From an uncultured Clostridia bacterium (lineage in GTDB: Bacteria > Bacillota > Clostridia > TANB77 > CAG-508): a stretch of 64,000 nt of DNA. The stretch is from NCBI GenBank assembly GCA_948777935.1, contig CAQDYY010000002.1, positions 13,937 to 77,936 of the forward strand. The letters run 5' to 3'. The notes beneath the pieces are model-generated. The model had not been told where the DNA came from. It saw nothing but the letters and a program-made list of their open reading frames with translations, and did not search any database. The position numbers and the translations under genes are program-made. This document shows, one piece after another, positions 30,230-38,336 of the stretch; positions within the stretch are counted from its first letter, which is position 1; each line of letters opens with the position of its first letter.

Positions 30230-30380
30230 CTATTTTAATTGTTGTTTAATATTTAGTTTTGAACCTTGTAAATTATGAAAAAGCATTGTATCGATAAAAA
30301 GATACAGAAAATAAAAAACAATGAACACATTTAGGCCGAAAGTGATAAAAAACAAATGAACTAATCGCTCCACGCATCAT
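30230..30380 (-). CDS. Small membrane protein, found only when CGG shift is allowed
   Basis: 49 aa with one base skipped. ATG at 30380 (a second ATG at 30377) with a weak GGTGG site. MRGAISSFVFYHF leads to CGG at 30336. Skipping C gives GLNVFIVFYFLYLFIDTMLF, a clear membrane segment, and the frame ends at TAG 30230 directly before the virD4 ribosome binding site. The tight junction with virD4 and the hydrophobic product support a real first gene of the secretion operon. Confidence 0.6.
30336..30338 (-). other. In-frame CGG, candidate +1 shift site in the small membrane gene
   Basis: CAC TTT CGG CCT AAA TGT in frame. Skipping C gives CAC TTT GGC CTA AAT GTG TTC, which stays open and becomes a membrane helix. 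Confidence 0.65.
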
Positions 30381-30500
30381 CACCACCTAACGCTAAAAAG
30401 AATAATACAACAAAAAATGAAATTTGTCTATACTTTTTTGAATAATTGTGATAAAATATGAAAAAATATTGATAAAACAAAGAAAAAAGGAGAGATTTTT

Positions 30501-30686
30501 ATGAAAATAGAAAAAACAATGACAATTGGTGAATTACTAGAAGTAGCACCAGAAAAATCAGAAATCTTATTAAATGCAGGAATGCATTGTCTAGGATGTC
30601 CAGCTTCACAAGGAGAAACAATTGAAGAAGCATGTATGGTTCATGGAATAGATGTAGACGAACTAATAAAAGAACTAAATGCATAA
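30501..30686 (+). CDS. DUF1858 redox-disulfide domain protein
   Basis: 61 aa. The family motif GMHCLGCPASQGETIEEAC (residues about 27-45) contains the paired cysteines of the hybrid-cluster-protein-associated disulfide domain. Such small proteins are probably redox-active or metal-binding. Exact role unknown. GGAGAG site before the ATG. Single-gene transcript between secretion genes and tRNAs. Confidence 0.85.
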   Translation: MKIEKTMTIGELLEVAPEKSEILLNAGMHCLGCPASQGETIEEACMVHGIDVDELIKELNA

Positions 30687-30787
30687 AATTATAACAAAAA
30701 ACAAAGCAGATTTTTAACAACATGCATAACTCTCTATTAAAGAAGACTAAAATGTTACGAAAAAATGAAAAAAATGTGAAAAAAGGA

Positions 30788-30816
30788 TTGACAGAGTAAG
30801 CAAAATGTAGTAACAT
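30788..30816 (+). promoter_or_regulatory. Promoter of the tRNA cluster
   Basis: Perfect TTGACA at 30788-30793, 17-bp spacer and TAACAT at 30811-30816, 32 bp before tRNA-Lys. Confidence 0.75.
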
Positions 30817-30847
30817 ATTAAGGTACTTGTTTTTCAAGTACAAATTC

Positions 30848-30923
30848 GGACCATTAGCTCAGGTGGTAGAGCACTTGACTTTTAATCAAGTTGTCCCGCG
30901 TTCGAGTCGCGGATGGTTCACCA
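30848..30923 (+). tRNA. tRNA-Lys (TTT)
   Basis: 76 nt with encoded CCA. Acceptor GGACCAT with ATGGTTC, D arm GCTC/GAGC, anticodon stem CTTGA/TCAAG, loop CTTTTAA with anticodon TTT, T loop TTCGAGT. Confidence 0.97.
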
Positions 30924-30950
30924 AAGAATACTATAAAAGATAGTATTCTT
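30924..30950 (+). terminator. Hairpin between tRNA-Lys and tRNA-Glu
   Basis: 10-bp stem AAGAATACTA with its complement ending in TTCTT. May be a processing structure or weak terminator inside the tRNA cluster. Confidence 0.5.
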
Positions 30951-30958
30951 TCATATAA

Positions 30959-31033
30959 GGCCCCGTGGTCAAGCGGTTAAGACATCGCCCTTTCACGGCG
31001 GAGACATGGGTTCGATTCCCGTCGGGGTCACCA
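30959..31033 (+). tRNA. tRNA-Glu (TTC)
   Basis: 75 nt with encoded CCA. Acceptor GGCCCCG with CGGGGTC, anticodon loop CTTTCAC with anticodon TTC, T loop TTCGATT. Confidence 0.96.
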
Positions 31034-31037
31034 CAAT

Positions 31038-31114
31038 GCCACTTTAGCTCAGCTGGCCAGAGCACCGCACTTGTAATGCGGGGGTCCCCAGTTCGAATCT
31101 GGGAAGTGGCTCCA
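31038..31114 (+). tRNA. tRNA-Thr (TGT)
   Basis: 77 nt with encoded CCA. Acceptor GCCACTT with AAGTGGC, anticodon stem CCGCA/TGCGG, loop CTTGTAA with anticodon TGT, T loop TTCGAAT. Confidence 0.97.
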
Positions 31115-31177
31115 TTAAAGGTTAGTAGTCTTGCAAATGGCTTGGTTACTGGCTTTTTTATTTCATTAAAATATATT

Positions 31178-31215
31178 AAAATAAGGTAGAATATAAAAAT
31201 ATTTTACCTTATTTT
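31178..31215. terminator. Bidirectional terminator between tRNA-Thr and the next gene
   Basis: 11-bp stem AAAATAAGGTA (31178-31188) with TACCTTATTTT (31205-31215) and flanking A and T runs. It overlaps the stop of the minus-strand gene. Confidence 0.8.
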
Positions 31216-31853
31216 TTGGTCAAGGGTGAAAAAGCCTGAATAGGAATTAATCTTGTTCGTAAATCATTAATAAAGGCACAATGATGTTCAATTTCAAACT
31301 TTTCACTGTCTGTAACTAATTCATATTTTATATGTAAATTTGGTATAAACTCATAATTATTACTTTGGAAATTTCCATATGGGGTAAAATCATCAGTATA
31401 ATATCCTCTTAACATATTATACAAAAGACTCCATCTATCACAAGAACCAACATCAATTTCTTTTGTAATATCAGCACTATTATAAATTGGCTCTTCACTC
31501 ATATCTATAGTAGATGATTTTATATTAAAATATGAATATATATTACTTAAAATAGTATCTTCAAAATGTTGATTTAATGCAATATTAACGCATTTATCAA
31601 TATCAGTGTTTCTATTTATAACTGCTAAGCGAACAGGCAAATTATTTTTATAAAACACAATAGCATGGTGTTTATTACTTATATTAATATCTTCGTTGGT
31701 ATTTGATATTATACAATTACAGTTTTTTATTATTTTATATTCATCAAAAGGTTTTTCAGTCTTTGAAAAGCCGTCTACAAAAGCACCATTAAAACACTCA
31801 TAATAATTTTCATATGGCTCAGTCCATAAATCAATAGTTTTAAAAGTTTTCAT
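31209..31853 (-). CDS. Unknown soluble protein
   Basis: 214 aa, strong GGAGGAA site before the ATG. No signal peptide or membrane segment. Mixed alpha/beta composition with several Asp, Glu and Tyr-rich stretches (SCDRWSLLYNMLRGYY near 137) and FEIEHHCAFINDLRTR near 188. I do not recognise the family. It stands alone between the tRNA cluster and the divergent SDR gene. Confidence 0.75.
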   Translation of the reverse strand: MKTFKTIDLWTEPYENYYECFNGAFVDGFSKTEKPFDEYKIIKNCNCIISNTNEDINISNKHHAIVFYKNNLPVRLAVINRNTDIDKCVNIALNQHFEDTILSNIYSYFNIKSSTIDMSEEPIYNSADITKEIDVGSCDRWSLLYNMLRGYYTDDFTPYGNFQSNNYEFIPNLHIKYELVTDSEKFEIEHHCAFINDLRTRLIPIQAFSPLTKK

Positions 31854-32025
31854 ACATATTCCTCCAATATAAATATTTTATATTGAAACAAGTATACCAC
31901 AACGCAACATAATTTAAAATAGATTTGTATGAAAATAAAACCATCATATTTGAAGTTTAAACTATTGTAATTTATACCAAAAAACAATATAATAACTATA
32001 TCAAAATAAGATAGGACGTGGTAAA

Positions 32026-32752
32026 ATGAAAACTGCAATAATAACAGGTGGAGCAAAAGGTATAGGCAGAGCTATTGTAGAAGATTTAGCAAATGAAGGA
32101 TATAACATAGTTTTAAATTATTTTCATTCTGAAGAGCAAGCAAAAGAAGTAAAAAGACAACTAACTAATAAGGGATGTAAAGTAGAAATATTTAAAGCAG
32201 ATGTATCTAAACGTAGAGAAGTACAAAATTTAGTTAAATTTGCAAAAGATACATATGAAACAATTGATGTATTAATAAATAATGCAGGAATAGACCAATG
32301 GAAATTATTTTGTGATATAACAGATGAAGACTGGAATTACGTTATATCAAATAACCTTACATCAGCATTTTATATGACACAAGAAGTATTAAAACATATG
32401 ATACCAAACAAAAATGGATGCATAATTAACATTTCATCTATATGGGGAATAACAGGTGCATCATGCGAAGTAGCATATTCCGTAAGTAAAGCGGGAATGG
32501 ATGGACTAACAAAGTCACTTGCAAAGGAACTTGCACCATCAAATATACGAGTAAATTCGGTTGCACCAGGAATAATAGATACAGACATGAATAAAGTATG
32601 GAATAAAGAAGAAATAGAAGAAATAAAAAGTCAAATACCATTAGGAAAAATAGGAAAACCAGAAGACATTGCTAAATGTGTAAGTTGGCTTATACAAGAT
32701 AACTATACAACAGGACAAATAATTTCACCAAACCGGAGGTTGGGTAATATAA
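32026..32752 (+). CDS. FabG-like short-chain dehydrogenase, needs +1 shift at CGG
   Basis: 241 aa with one base skipped. Rossmann motif TGGAKGIGRA (about 6-15), NNAG near 84, catalytic Ser in NISSIWG near 138, YSVSK near 151 and the C-terminal TTGQIISPN-GGWVI. The FabG family ends in a conserved DGG or NGG followed by a short hydrophobic tail, restored exactly by the shift. In the zero frame the end becomes an unrelated 25-residue tail. Probably an NAD(P)H-dependent oxidoreductase, possibly 3-oxoacyl-ACP reductase; the substrate is not certain. Confidence 0.9.
32734..32736 (+). other. In-frame CGG, candidate +1 shift site in the SDR gene
   Basis: CCA AAC CGG AGG TTG in frame. Skipping C gives CCA AAC GGA GGT TGG GTA ATA TAA, the normal SDR terminus. 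Confidence 0.9.
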
Positions 32753-32816
32753 AAGAGATGCATATTAATTATATTTGCCAAACCACCATGGCTACTCTAA
32801 AAAAATAATATGATAA

Positions 32817-32849
32817 GTTAAAAGAAGGAATAAAAATCCTTCTTTTAAC
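32817..32849. terminator. Bidirectional terminator
   Basis: 13-bp stem GTTAAAAGAAGGA (32817-32829) with TCCTTCTTTTAAC (32837-32849) between the converging SDR and CBM25-like genes. Confidence 0.88.
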
Positions 32850-32852
32850 ACT

Positions 32853-33317
32853 TTATTCAGTTACTTTTCTCTTATAATTTCCAGAAATAATCTTTGGCAA
32901 ATATGTAATAATTTTATAAACAGCCAAACGCACCTTTTTACTCCAAATATAAGATTTTCTTAATCTTCTTGTAGGTAATAAACTAGACTCAGTATCAGAA
33001 GTAGCAACTAAAGAAGTAATAGTTTTCTCAATAGGAAAAACATAGTTTTTACCATCATTATTATCCCAATTATTATTACCATCTTTAAAACAGAAATTTA
33101 AAGTATCAAAAGATGAAAGCTCAATTTCTGCTTGAAAACCTAACTCTGTTTTTTCCATCTCTATTTCATTAACATTATCCCAATTTAAACCAAAACCATA
33201 ATGAATAAATACACTTTCACAGTTTTGGCTAAACAATTTACCAGTATAAGAGATTTTAACAGTAGTATTTTCAATTAATTTATCTGTATTAAAAAATATA
33301 TTCTTCGTTAGTTCCAT
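32853..33317 (-). CDS. CBM25-like carbohydrate-binding domain protein
   Basis: 154 aa. The region 15-95 has the CBM25/26-like beta-sandwich pattern with FIHYGFGLNWDNV and LNFCFKDGNNNWDNNDGK, the latter typical of starch- or glycan-binding modules. No signal peptide, so it may bind an intracellular glycan. The basic C-terminus (about 115-154) is without a recognised domain. AGGAGAG site before the ATG. Confidence 0.75.
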   Translation of the reverse strand: MELTKNIFFNTDKLIENTTVKISYTGKLFSQNCESVFIHYGFGLNWDNVNEIEMEKTELGFQAEIELSSFDTLNFCFKDGNNNWDNNDGKNYVFPIEKTITSLVATSDTESSLLPTRRLRKSYIWSKKVRLAVYKIITYLPKIISGNYKRKVTE

Positions 33318-33404
33318 AATAGTTATCTCTCCTTATTTTATCTTTAGCAAAAACATTATATTATTAAATATCCAAATATTCAAGTATTTTTTACAATAAA
33401 TTTC

Positions 33405-33974
33405 TTATTTTGATAAAATTTTACCAATAATATAAAAATCATCAGAATACTTAATGGCAATATCCTTAAAATCCTTATTATCAGCTTTTAAAGTTATCTT
33501 TTCCTTTTTAGATGTAAACTTTCTAATTAGAATTTCTCCATTTACACTAAACACACCATAATCTTTTGAATTTAAAGGAGTGTTAAATTCAACAAAAACA
33601 TATGAACCTGTTTCAAAGGTTGGCTCCATAGAATTATCATTTACTCTTAAAGCAATTGCAGAACTAGGAACAGTTGATGGACAATCCACAAAACCACTAA
33701 CACTATCTACGGCAAGTAATTTATTATATGAAATATGGCTTACAGCATTATAATCTGCTTGTTCTTCGTTAATATCCTTATCATAAGTATACATTAATTG
33801 TTGATAAGGAATATCTAAAGCTCTACAAATATTTTTTAAAGCCTTATGGCTTGGATTTCTTTCACCCTTTTCAATATGTGTTAAATGACCAATATTAATA
33901 TCGGTAAGTTTTGCAAGCTCTGTTTTTGTCATCTTTTTTTCTTTTCTTGCTTTTGCAATCATATCACCTATCAT
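33405..33974 (-). CDS. XRE-S24 repressor (LexA/CI-like)
   Basis: 189 aa. N-terminal helix-turn-helix (MTKTELAKLTDINIGHLTHIE, read in two parts at about 14-34) and a C-terminal S24 peptidase-like domain with the nucleophile region NDNSMEPTFETGSYVFVE near 110 and a lysine in LIRKFTSK near 150. Such repressors self-cleave when RecA is activated. It stands alone, divergent from a second XRE gene, and may regulate both. Confidence 0.88.
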   Translation of the reverse strand: MIGDMIAKARKEKKMTKTELAKLTDINIGHLTHIEKGERNPSHKALKNICRALDIPYQQLMYTYDKDINEEQADYNAVSHISYNKLLAVDSVSGFVDCPSTVPSSAIALRVNDNSMEPTFETGSYVFVEFNTPLNSKDYGVFSVNGEILIRKFTSKKEKITLKADNKDFKDIAIKYSDDFYIIGKILSK

Positions 33975-34090
33975 AATTTAATACCTCTTTTTCTTTTATA
34001 ATTTTCCTATATTATATATAAAAATACTCAATTTGTCTACCAGTAAATGAAAAAAATATAAATATTTGTAAAAAAATATCATAAAAACGA

Positions 34091-34119
34091 TTGACTTGTC
34101 AAATTAGCAGTGATAAAAT
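34091..34119 (+). promoter_or_regulatory. Promoter of the XRE gene
   Basis: TTGACT at 34091-34096, 17-bp spacer and TAAAAT at 34114-34119, 35 bp before the start at 34154. Confidence 0.7.
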
Positions 34120-34153
34120 GTTGCCAAATTGTAAACTACAAAGGAGGAGTAAT

Positions 34154-34351
34154 ATGTATAAAAATAGAATTAGAGAATATAGAAAACAAAAAGGTATGAC
34201 ATTAGAAGAAGTAGCTAGAAAATCAGGAATATCAATAGGGTATTTGTGCCACTTAGAAAAAGAAACAAGGGTAAATCCATCTATACAAATAATGGAAAAC
34301 ATAGCAAAAGTATTAGGAAAAGATATAACCGAAGTGTTTTTTAGCTCCTGA
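34154..34351 (+). CDS. XRE-family transcriptional regulator
   Basis: 65 aa from the ATG at 34154 with AGGAGGAG 4-5 nt upstream. A single helix-turn-helix domain: MTLEEVARKSGISIGYLCH near residue 15. A longer in-frame reading from 34091 overlaps the promoter and is unlikely. Possibly controls itself or the VanW gene 85 bp downstream. Confidence 0.88.
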   Translation: MYKNRIREYRKQKGMTLEEVARKSGISIGYLCHLEKETRVNPSIQIMENIAKVLGKDITEVFFSS

Positions 34352-34436
34352 AAAATAAAAAAATATCTCTTTTACGCATATTGTAAACAAATTAAAACTA
34401 TGATAGGATAAGAAAAGTAAAAGGGAGGAAAGAAAC

Positions 34437-36032
34437 ATGAGGAATAACCGAAGCAACGGAAAAAGAAGGACTAAAAGAATAGAAATACCAGCCAGTATAA
34501 AAAAAGTAATGATAGTTAGCTGTATTTTCCTGTTAACATTATTCCTTTTAACTATATTTGCATTATTAACATCAGTAAGTAACAAAGTAATTGCAAGAGT
34601 TTCGGTAAACGGATGTAATGTATCTAATCTAACTATAGATGAAGCATATCAAAAATTAAATGAAGAACTAGTGGAAAACAAGAAAAAAAATATAATATTA
34701 AAATATCAAGAATATGAAACTACAATAAGCCTAGAACAATTAGAAGTAGGATATAAAACAGATGAAGCAGTAAATAATGCATATAAAATAGGGAGAAACA
34801 GAAATATTATAATAAGCAATTTTCAAATTATTGGAAACCTATTATTTGGAAATAAACTACAAGAATCAATCCAGATAGACGAAGAGCAATTAAATAAGCT
34901 AATTAGTGATATAGAAGTAAAAATACCAGATTCACTAATACAAAATAGCTATTATATAGAAAATGACCAACTAATAATTACAAGAGGAAAAGAAGGAATT
35001 ATTCTAAAAAAAGAAGAACTAAAAGAATCAATTATAAAGGCAATAGAAGACAGAATATATAAAAAACAAGACTATATAATTACAATACCAGTAGAAACGA
35101 AGAAACCAGAAGAACTAAATATAGAAAACATATACCAAGACATATACAAAGAAGCAAAAGATGCATATTATGAAAAAGAAACAAAAACACTGTATAAAGA
35201 AGAAAACGGAATAGACTTTGCCATATCTAAAGAAGAAGTAGCTAAAATTTTACAAGAAACAAAAGAAGAATATATAATTCCATTAACAATAATAAAACCC
35301 AAAGTTACAGTATCAAGTTTAGCAAATGAAGATTTTTTCCCGAGCTTACTTGCAAAATTTACAACAAGATATGATGAAAGTGCAGAAAATAGAGCAAATA
35401 ATATACGATTATCTGCCGAAAAAATAAACGGAACAATTCTAATGCCAAATGAAACATTTTCCTACAATAAGATTGTAGGAGAAAGAACAATAAAAGCTGG
35501 GTATAAAGAAGCATCAGTATACATGGGAGGAAAAGTAGTACCTGGAATAGGAGGAGGAATATGCCAAGTATCATCTACATTATATAATGCGGTACTACTT
35601 GCAAATCTAGAAATAACATCAAGAAGGAACCATTATTTTATTACTTCATATGTATCAGCCAGTAGAGATGCTACAGTAGCATATGGTAGTATAGACTTTA
35701 AATTTAAAAACACAAGAAGTTATCCAATAAAAATAGAATGTATAGCAAGAAATGGAATATGCCAAGTATTTATATATGGAATGAAAGAAGAAACAGAATA
35801 TGATGTAGAAATAATAGATCAAATAACAGAAGTAATTCCATACAAAACAAAAACAATAGAAACAAAAGAACTAGCAGAAGGTACTACGGAAGTACAACAA
35901 AAAGGAGTAAATGGATATAAAAGTGAAGCATATAGGATATTAAAATTAAATGGAAAAGTAATATCAAAAACATTATTATCAAAAGACTCATACAATCCAT
36001 TAGAAGAAGTAATAAAAAAAGGAACAAAATAG
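34437..36032 (+). CDS. VanW-family cell-surface protein
   Basis: 531 aa. N-terminal membrane anchor (about 22-45), a repeat-like peptidoglycan-binding region (SVNGCNVSNLTIDEAYQKL near 58) and the VanW domain with PNETFSYNKIVGERT and GGGICQVSSTLYNAVLLA near 380. A G5-like C-terminal part follows. VanW proteins occur in glycopeptide-resistance clusters and widely in Clostridia; their function is unclear and this one is not in a resistance cluster. GGGAGG site before the ATG. Confidence 0.9.
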   Translation: MRNNRSNGKRRTKRIEIPASIKKVMIVSCIFLLTLFLLTIFALLTSVSNKVIARVSVNGCNVSNLTIDEAYQKLNEELVENKKKNIILKYQEYETTISLEQLEVGYKTDEAVNNAYKIGRNRNIIISNFQIIGNLLFGNKLQESIQIDEEQLNKLISDIEVKIPDSLIQNSYYIENDQLIITRGKEGIILKKEELKESIIKAIEDRIYKKQDYIITIPVETKKPEELNIENIYQDIYKEAKDAYYEKETKTLYKEENGIDFAISKEEVAKILQETKEEYIIPLTIIKPKVTVSSLANEDFFPSLLAKFTTRYDESAENRANNIRLSAEKINGTILMPNETFSYNKIVGERTIKAGYKEASVYMGGKVVPGIGGGICQVSSTLYNAVLLANLEITSRRNHYFITSYVSASRDATVAYGSIDFKFKNTRSYPIKIECIARNGICQVFIYGMKEETEYDVEIIDQITEVIPYKTKTIETKELAEGTTEVQQKGVNGYKSEAYRILKLNGKVISKTLLSKDSYNPLEEVIKKGTK

Positions 36033-36035
36033 TAA

Positions 36036-36063
36036 AAGGCATAACAATTTGTTATGCCTTTTT
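36036..36063 (+). terminator. Rho-independent terminator after VanW
   Basis: Stem AAGGCATAAC (36036-36045) with GTTATGCCTT (36051-36060) and a T-tract. Confidence 0.92.
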
Positions 36064-36084
36064 AACGAAAATAGTATCAAACTA

Positions 36085-36114
36085 TTGACAAAGTAAGGAG
36101 CACAGAGCTATAAT
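36085..36114 (+). promoter_or_regulatory. Promoter of the interrupted host tRNA-Lys
   Basis: Perfect TTGACA (36085-36090) and TATAAT (36109-36114) with an 18-bp spacer, 15 bp before the tRNA 5' half. It now also points at the element's intact tRNA-Lys 199 bp downstream. Confidence 0.85.
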
Positions 36115-36129
36115 AATAATGTTCTACAT

Positions 36130-36167
36130 GCGCCATTAGCTCAGTTGGTAGAGCAGGTGACTCTTAA
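36130..36167 (+). pseudogene. 5' half of host tRNA-Lys(CTT), split by the element
   Basis: Acceptor strand GCGCCAT, full D arm and the anticodon arm up to the end of the loop CTCTTAA. The sequence then changes to element DNA. The missing half is at 58162-58208; together they give a 76-nt tRNA with a perfect 7-bp acceptor stem. Confidence 0.93.
36159..36167 (+). other. Left attachment core (attL)
   Basis: GACTCTTAA, identical to 58162-58170. It covers the anticodon loop of the host tRNA. The core is short compared with most tRNA-integrating elements and does not restore the tRNA. Confidence 0.85.
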
Positions 36168-36255
36168 ACAACTATTTTTCCAAGTGAACTAATGACACCA
36201 AAGCATTGATATATATATAATTTAACCACTCCAATAAATTATGACAAAAAAGCCA

Positions 36256-36279
36256 TTTACCCAACTTTACCCAAGTTTT
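36256..36279 (+). promoter_or_regulatory. Probable integrase arm-type sites, left end
   Basis: TTTACCCAACTTT at 36256-36268 followed at once by a one- to two-mismatch copy at 36267-36279. The same 13-mer recurs inverted at 36422-36434 and twice at the right end. Confidence 0.65.
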
Positions 36280-36312
36280 TAGGGTAAAACCCCAATAATT
36301 AAATATGTACAT

Positions 36313-36388
36313 GGGTGACTAGCTCAGTTGGTAGAGCAGCTGACTCTTAATCAGAAGGTCGAGGGTTCGACCCCCTCGTTGCCCACCA
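36313..36388 (+). tRNA. Element-borne tRNA-Lys (CTT)
   Basis: 76 nt with encoded CCA. Acceptor GGGTGAC with GTTGCCC (two G-U pairs), D arm identical to the interrupted host gene, anticodon stem GCTGA/TCAGA, loop CTCTTAA with anticodon CTT, T arm GAGGG/CCCTC. Complete and canonical. Same strand as the host tRNA and downstream of its promoter. It probably replaces the function destroyed by insertion. Confidence 0.95.
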
Positions 36389-36421
36389 TTTCAACGATTT
36401 TCCCACTTCGTGCTTCAAAAT

Positions 36422-36434
36422 AAAGTTGGGTAAA
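36422..36434 (-). promoter_or_regulatory. Inverted arm-type site before the integrase end
   Basis: AAAGTTGGGTAAA, the exact reverse complement of the 13-mer at 36256, 57981 and 58002. Confidence 0.6.
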
Positions 36435-36486
36435 TCATTGACAGGAAAAAAGCTTATATAATTTACTTATATAAGCCTTTTTATTT

Positions 36487-38020
36487 TTAACTAGCCCTTT
36501 TATAAAATACATCATTAAATACTTCTTGCATTTCTCTTTCTTTAATCTTTTTACTAACATTAACATAATATTTATGTGTGGTTTCAAAGCTAGAATGTCC
36601 TAAAATCTTCATCAATACTAATTCTTTCATTCCTTTTTCATAACAGAATGTAGCAAAGCTGTGTCTTAAATCATAAGGATAAAATTTTTCTAGTTTATAC
36701 TTGTCACACAATTCAGGGAATGCTGATGACAAAGTATCTGATACATAGGGTTTATATGTTCGACCTAAAAACATATAATCATCTTCCGACCATTTTCTGC
36801 CTTCATTCTTAAACTTCCTATATGTTTTAAATCTTTGTTTTTGATTTTCTCTATGTTTTAGTAATATTTCAATTAGTCTAGGACACATTGGAACTGTCCT
36901 ATATGATTCAGGTGTTTTTAAAGTAGCATCCGACCTATAATGTCCTATAACTTTGCCTTTTTCATTGTAGATATTAAAAGATTTGTAGGCATTATTTATA
37001 ATTAACATTTTCTTTTCTAGGTCAAAACATTTCCATTTTAAACCACATGCTTCTTCAGGTCTTAAACCTGTGAGAAGTATTGTTTCCAAAAGGATTGACA
37101 TATCAGTATTTTCTTTTTCAAACATATCTGAATAAATATGCTGTTTTTCAGTTTCTATACATCTGATTTCTTTTTCTATTGTTGCTTTTGGTTTTATAGG
37201 TTTCTTGACATCATCAAAAGGGTTTTCAGACTTTCTGATTTTCTTTTTTAATATTGCATACTGAAATAATAATGAAAAAACTATGTATGTATTTCTTTTT
37301 GAATGGTATCCTTTAATGTCCTTCAATATGTTATTCATTACATCTGTTGTAATCTGTCTAAAATATAGAAGTTTGTTATTTTTCAGAACCGGCTCTATAT
37401 ATGTACTTAAAACCTTATGATACCCATCTATGGTCTTTTGACTTAAAGGATTAGGGTTTTCATCTGTTTTTTCACATAGTGATAATTCATAGTTTATCCA
37501 GTCTGTAAAAAAATCTTCTATAAGATACATTTCATCTTCTTGTTTTTTAGTAATAACATTATCTAAACTTATATCATCATTATATTTATTAGTTAGTAAT
37601 ATTGGTGTATCTTTATTAAATGCAATGTTCTGCATACCATTAAATGGAATAACATTACTAGGTAAAGTTATTTTATTTGTAAGATAAGCATTAATGTTTG
37701 TAACTTTATCTGCAATTACTAATGATTTTTTAGTTAGCTCTGCTGATACTATTCCTAAGTTATTTATACTGCTAATGATTTTCTGTGGAATATGCTCATC
37801 TATTGTATAGATAATAAGTCCATTATTAAAACTTGAATCAATATAACTTTCTAATTCTAATAGTAAATTAAAAACAGCTAATTCTTCAGTTTTACCGGCT
37901 TTTCTCTAATCTTCTTCGTACACCCCCTAATTTTACTGTCATCCTTGCTTGAATGTATTTATTATTGACTAATCTAACAGCTATTTCATAATAAGCTGTT
38001 CTTTCTTTTATTCTTTCCAT
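36487..38020 (-). CDS. int: Tyrosine recombinase (integrase), needs +1 shift at CGG
   Basis: 510 aa with one base skipped. The ATG at 38020 has AAGGAGG upstream. The N-terminal part ends at GVRRRLEKS-CGG-TAA in the zero frame. Skipping C gives LEKSGKTEELAVFNLLLELE and reads on without a stop into the known integrase. Core-binding region at about 165-270, catalytic residues Arg in TGLRPEEA near 318, Arg-His in DLRHSF near 450 and the Tyr in THKYYV near 487. Without the shift the first 128 residues, including the probable arm-binding domain, would be lost. It integrates and excises the element at tRNA-Lys. Confidence 0.9.
37895..37897 (-). other. In-frame CGG, candidate +1 shift site in the integrase
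   Basis: AAA AGC CGG TAA in frame. Skipping C gives AAA AGC GGT AAA ACT GAA GAA and joins the integrase frame. As in jag and virB4, the zero-frame stop follows the CGG directly. Confidence 0.88.
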
Positions 38021-38129
38021 AATTTCTATTTCCTCCTTATACCTTGATAAGTTGGGAATTTGAATTTATTAGAATAAATCTCGTTCCCTAGCTTATCATT
38101 TTTGACTACTAGAAAACAAGCCCATAGCT

Positions 38130-38336
38130 TTATTTTCTATATATTCCGTAATTCTTGCTTATCCAAGATTCCAAATTATTTTTATCTATTAAAACCTTGT
38201 GAGGAAATATCAGGGCTGGAAAACCCTTCATCTTTATTAATTGATACATGGTATTTCTTCCAATACCAACTATTTTACAAGCCTCTTGTACTGAAACAAG
38301 AATAGGCTCATCTTTTATTTTTATATTATTATTCAA
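38130..38336 (-). CDS. xis: Excisionase/AlpA-like DNA-binding protein
   Basis: 68 aa. TTG start with AGGAGT upstream. A MerR/AlpA-type winged helix: VSVQEACKIVGIGRNTMYQL near 14 followed by LIDKNNLESWI. Such small proteins direct excision or regulate the integrase, which lies just downstream (110 bp) on the same strand. Confidence 0.85.
   Translation of the reverse strand: MNNNIKIKDEPILVSVQEACKIVGIGRNTMYQLIKMKGFPALIFPHKVLIDKNNLESWISKNYGIYRK

Noticed and set aside
30965..31189. 74-codon ORF across tRNA-Glu and tRNA-Thr
   Set aside because: It is a reading of tRNA genes and has no start signal.
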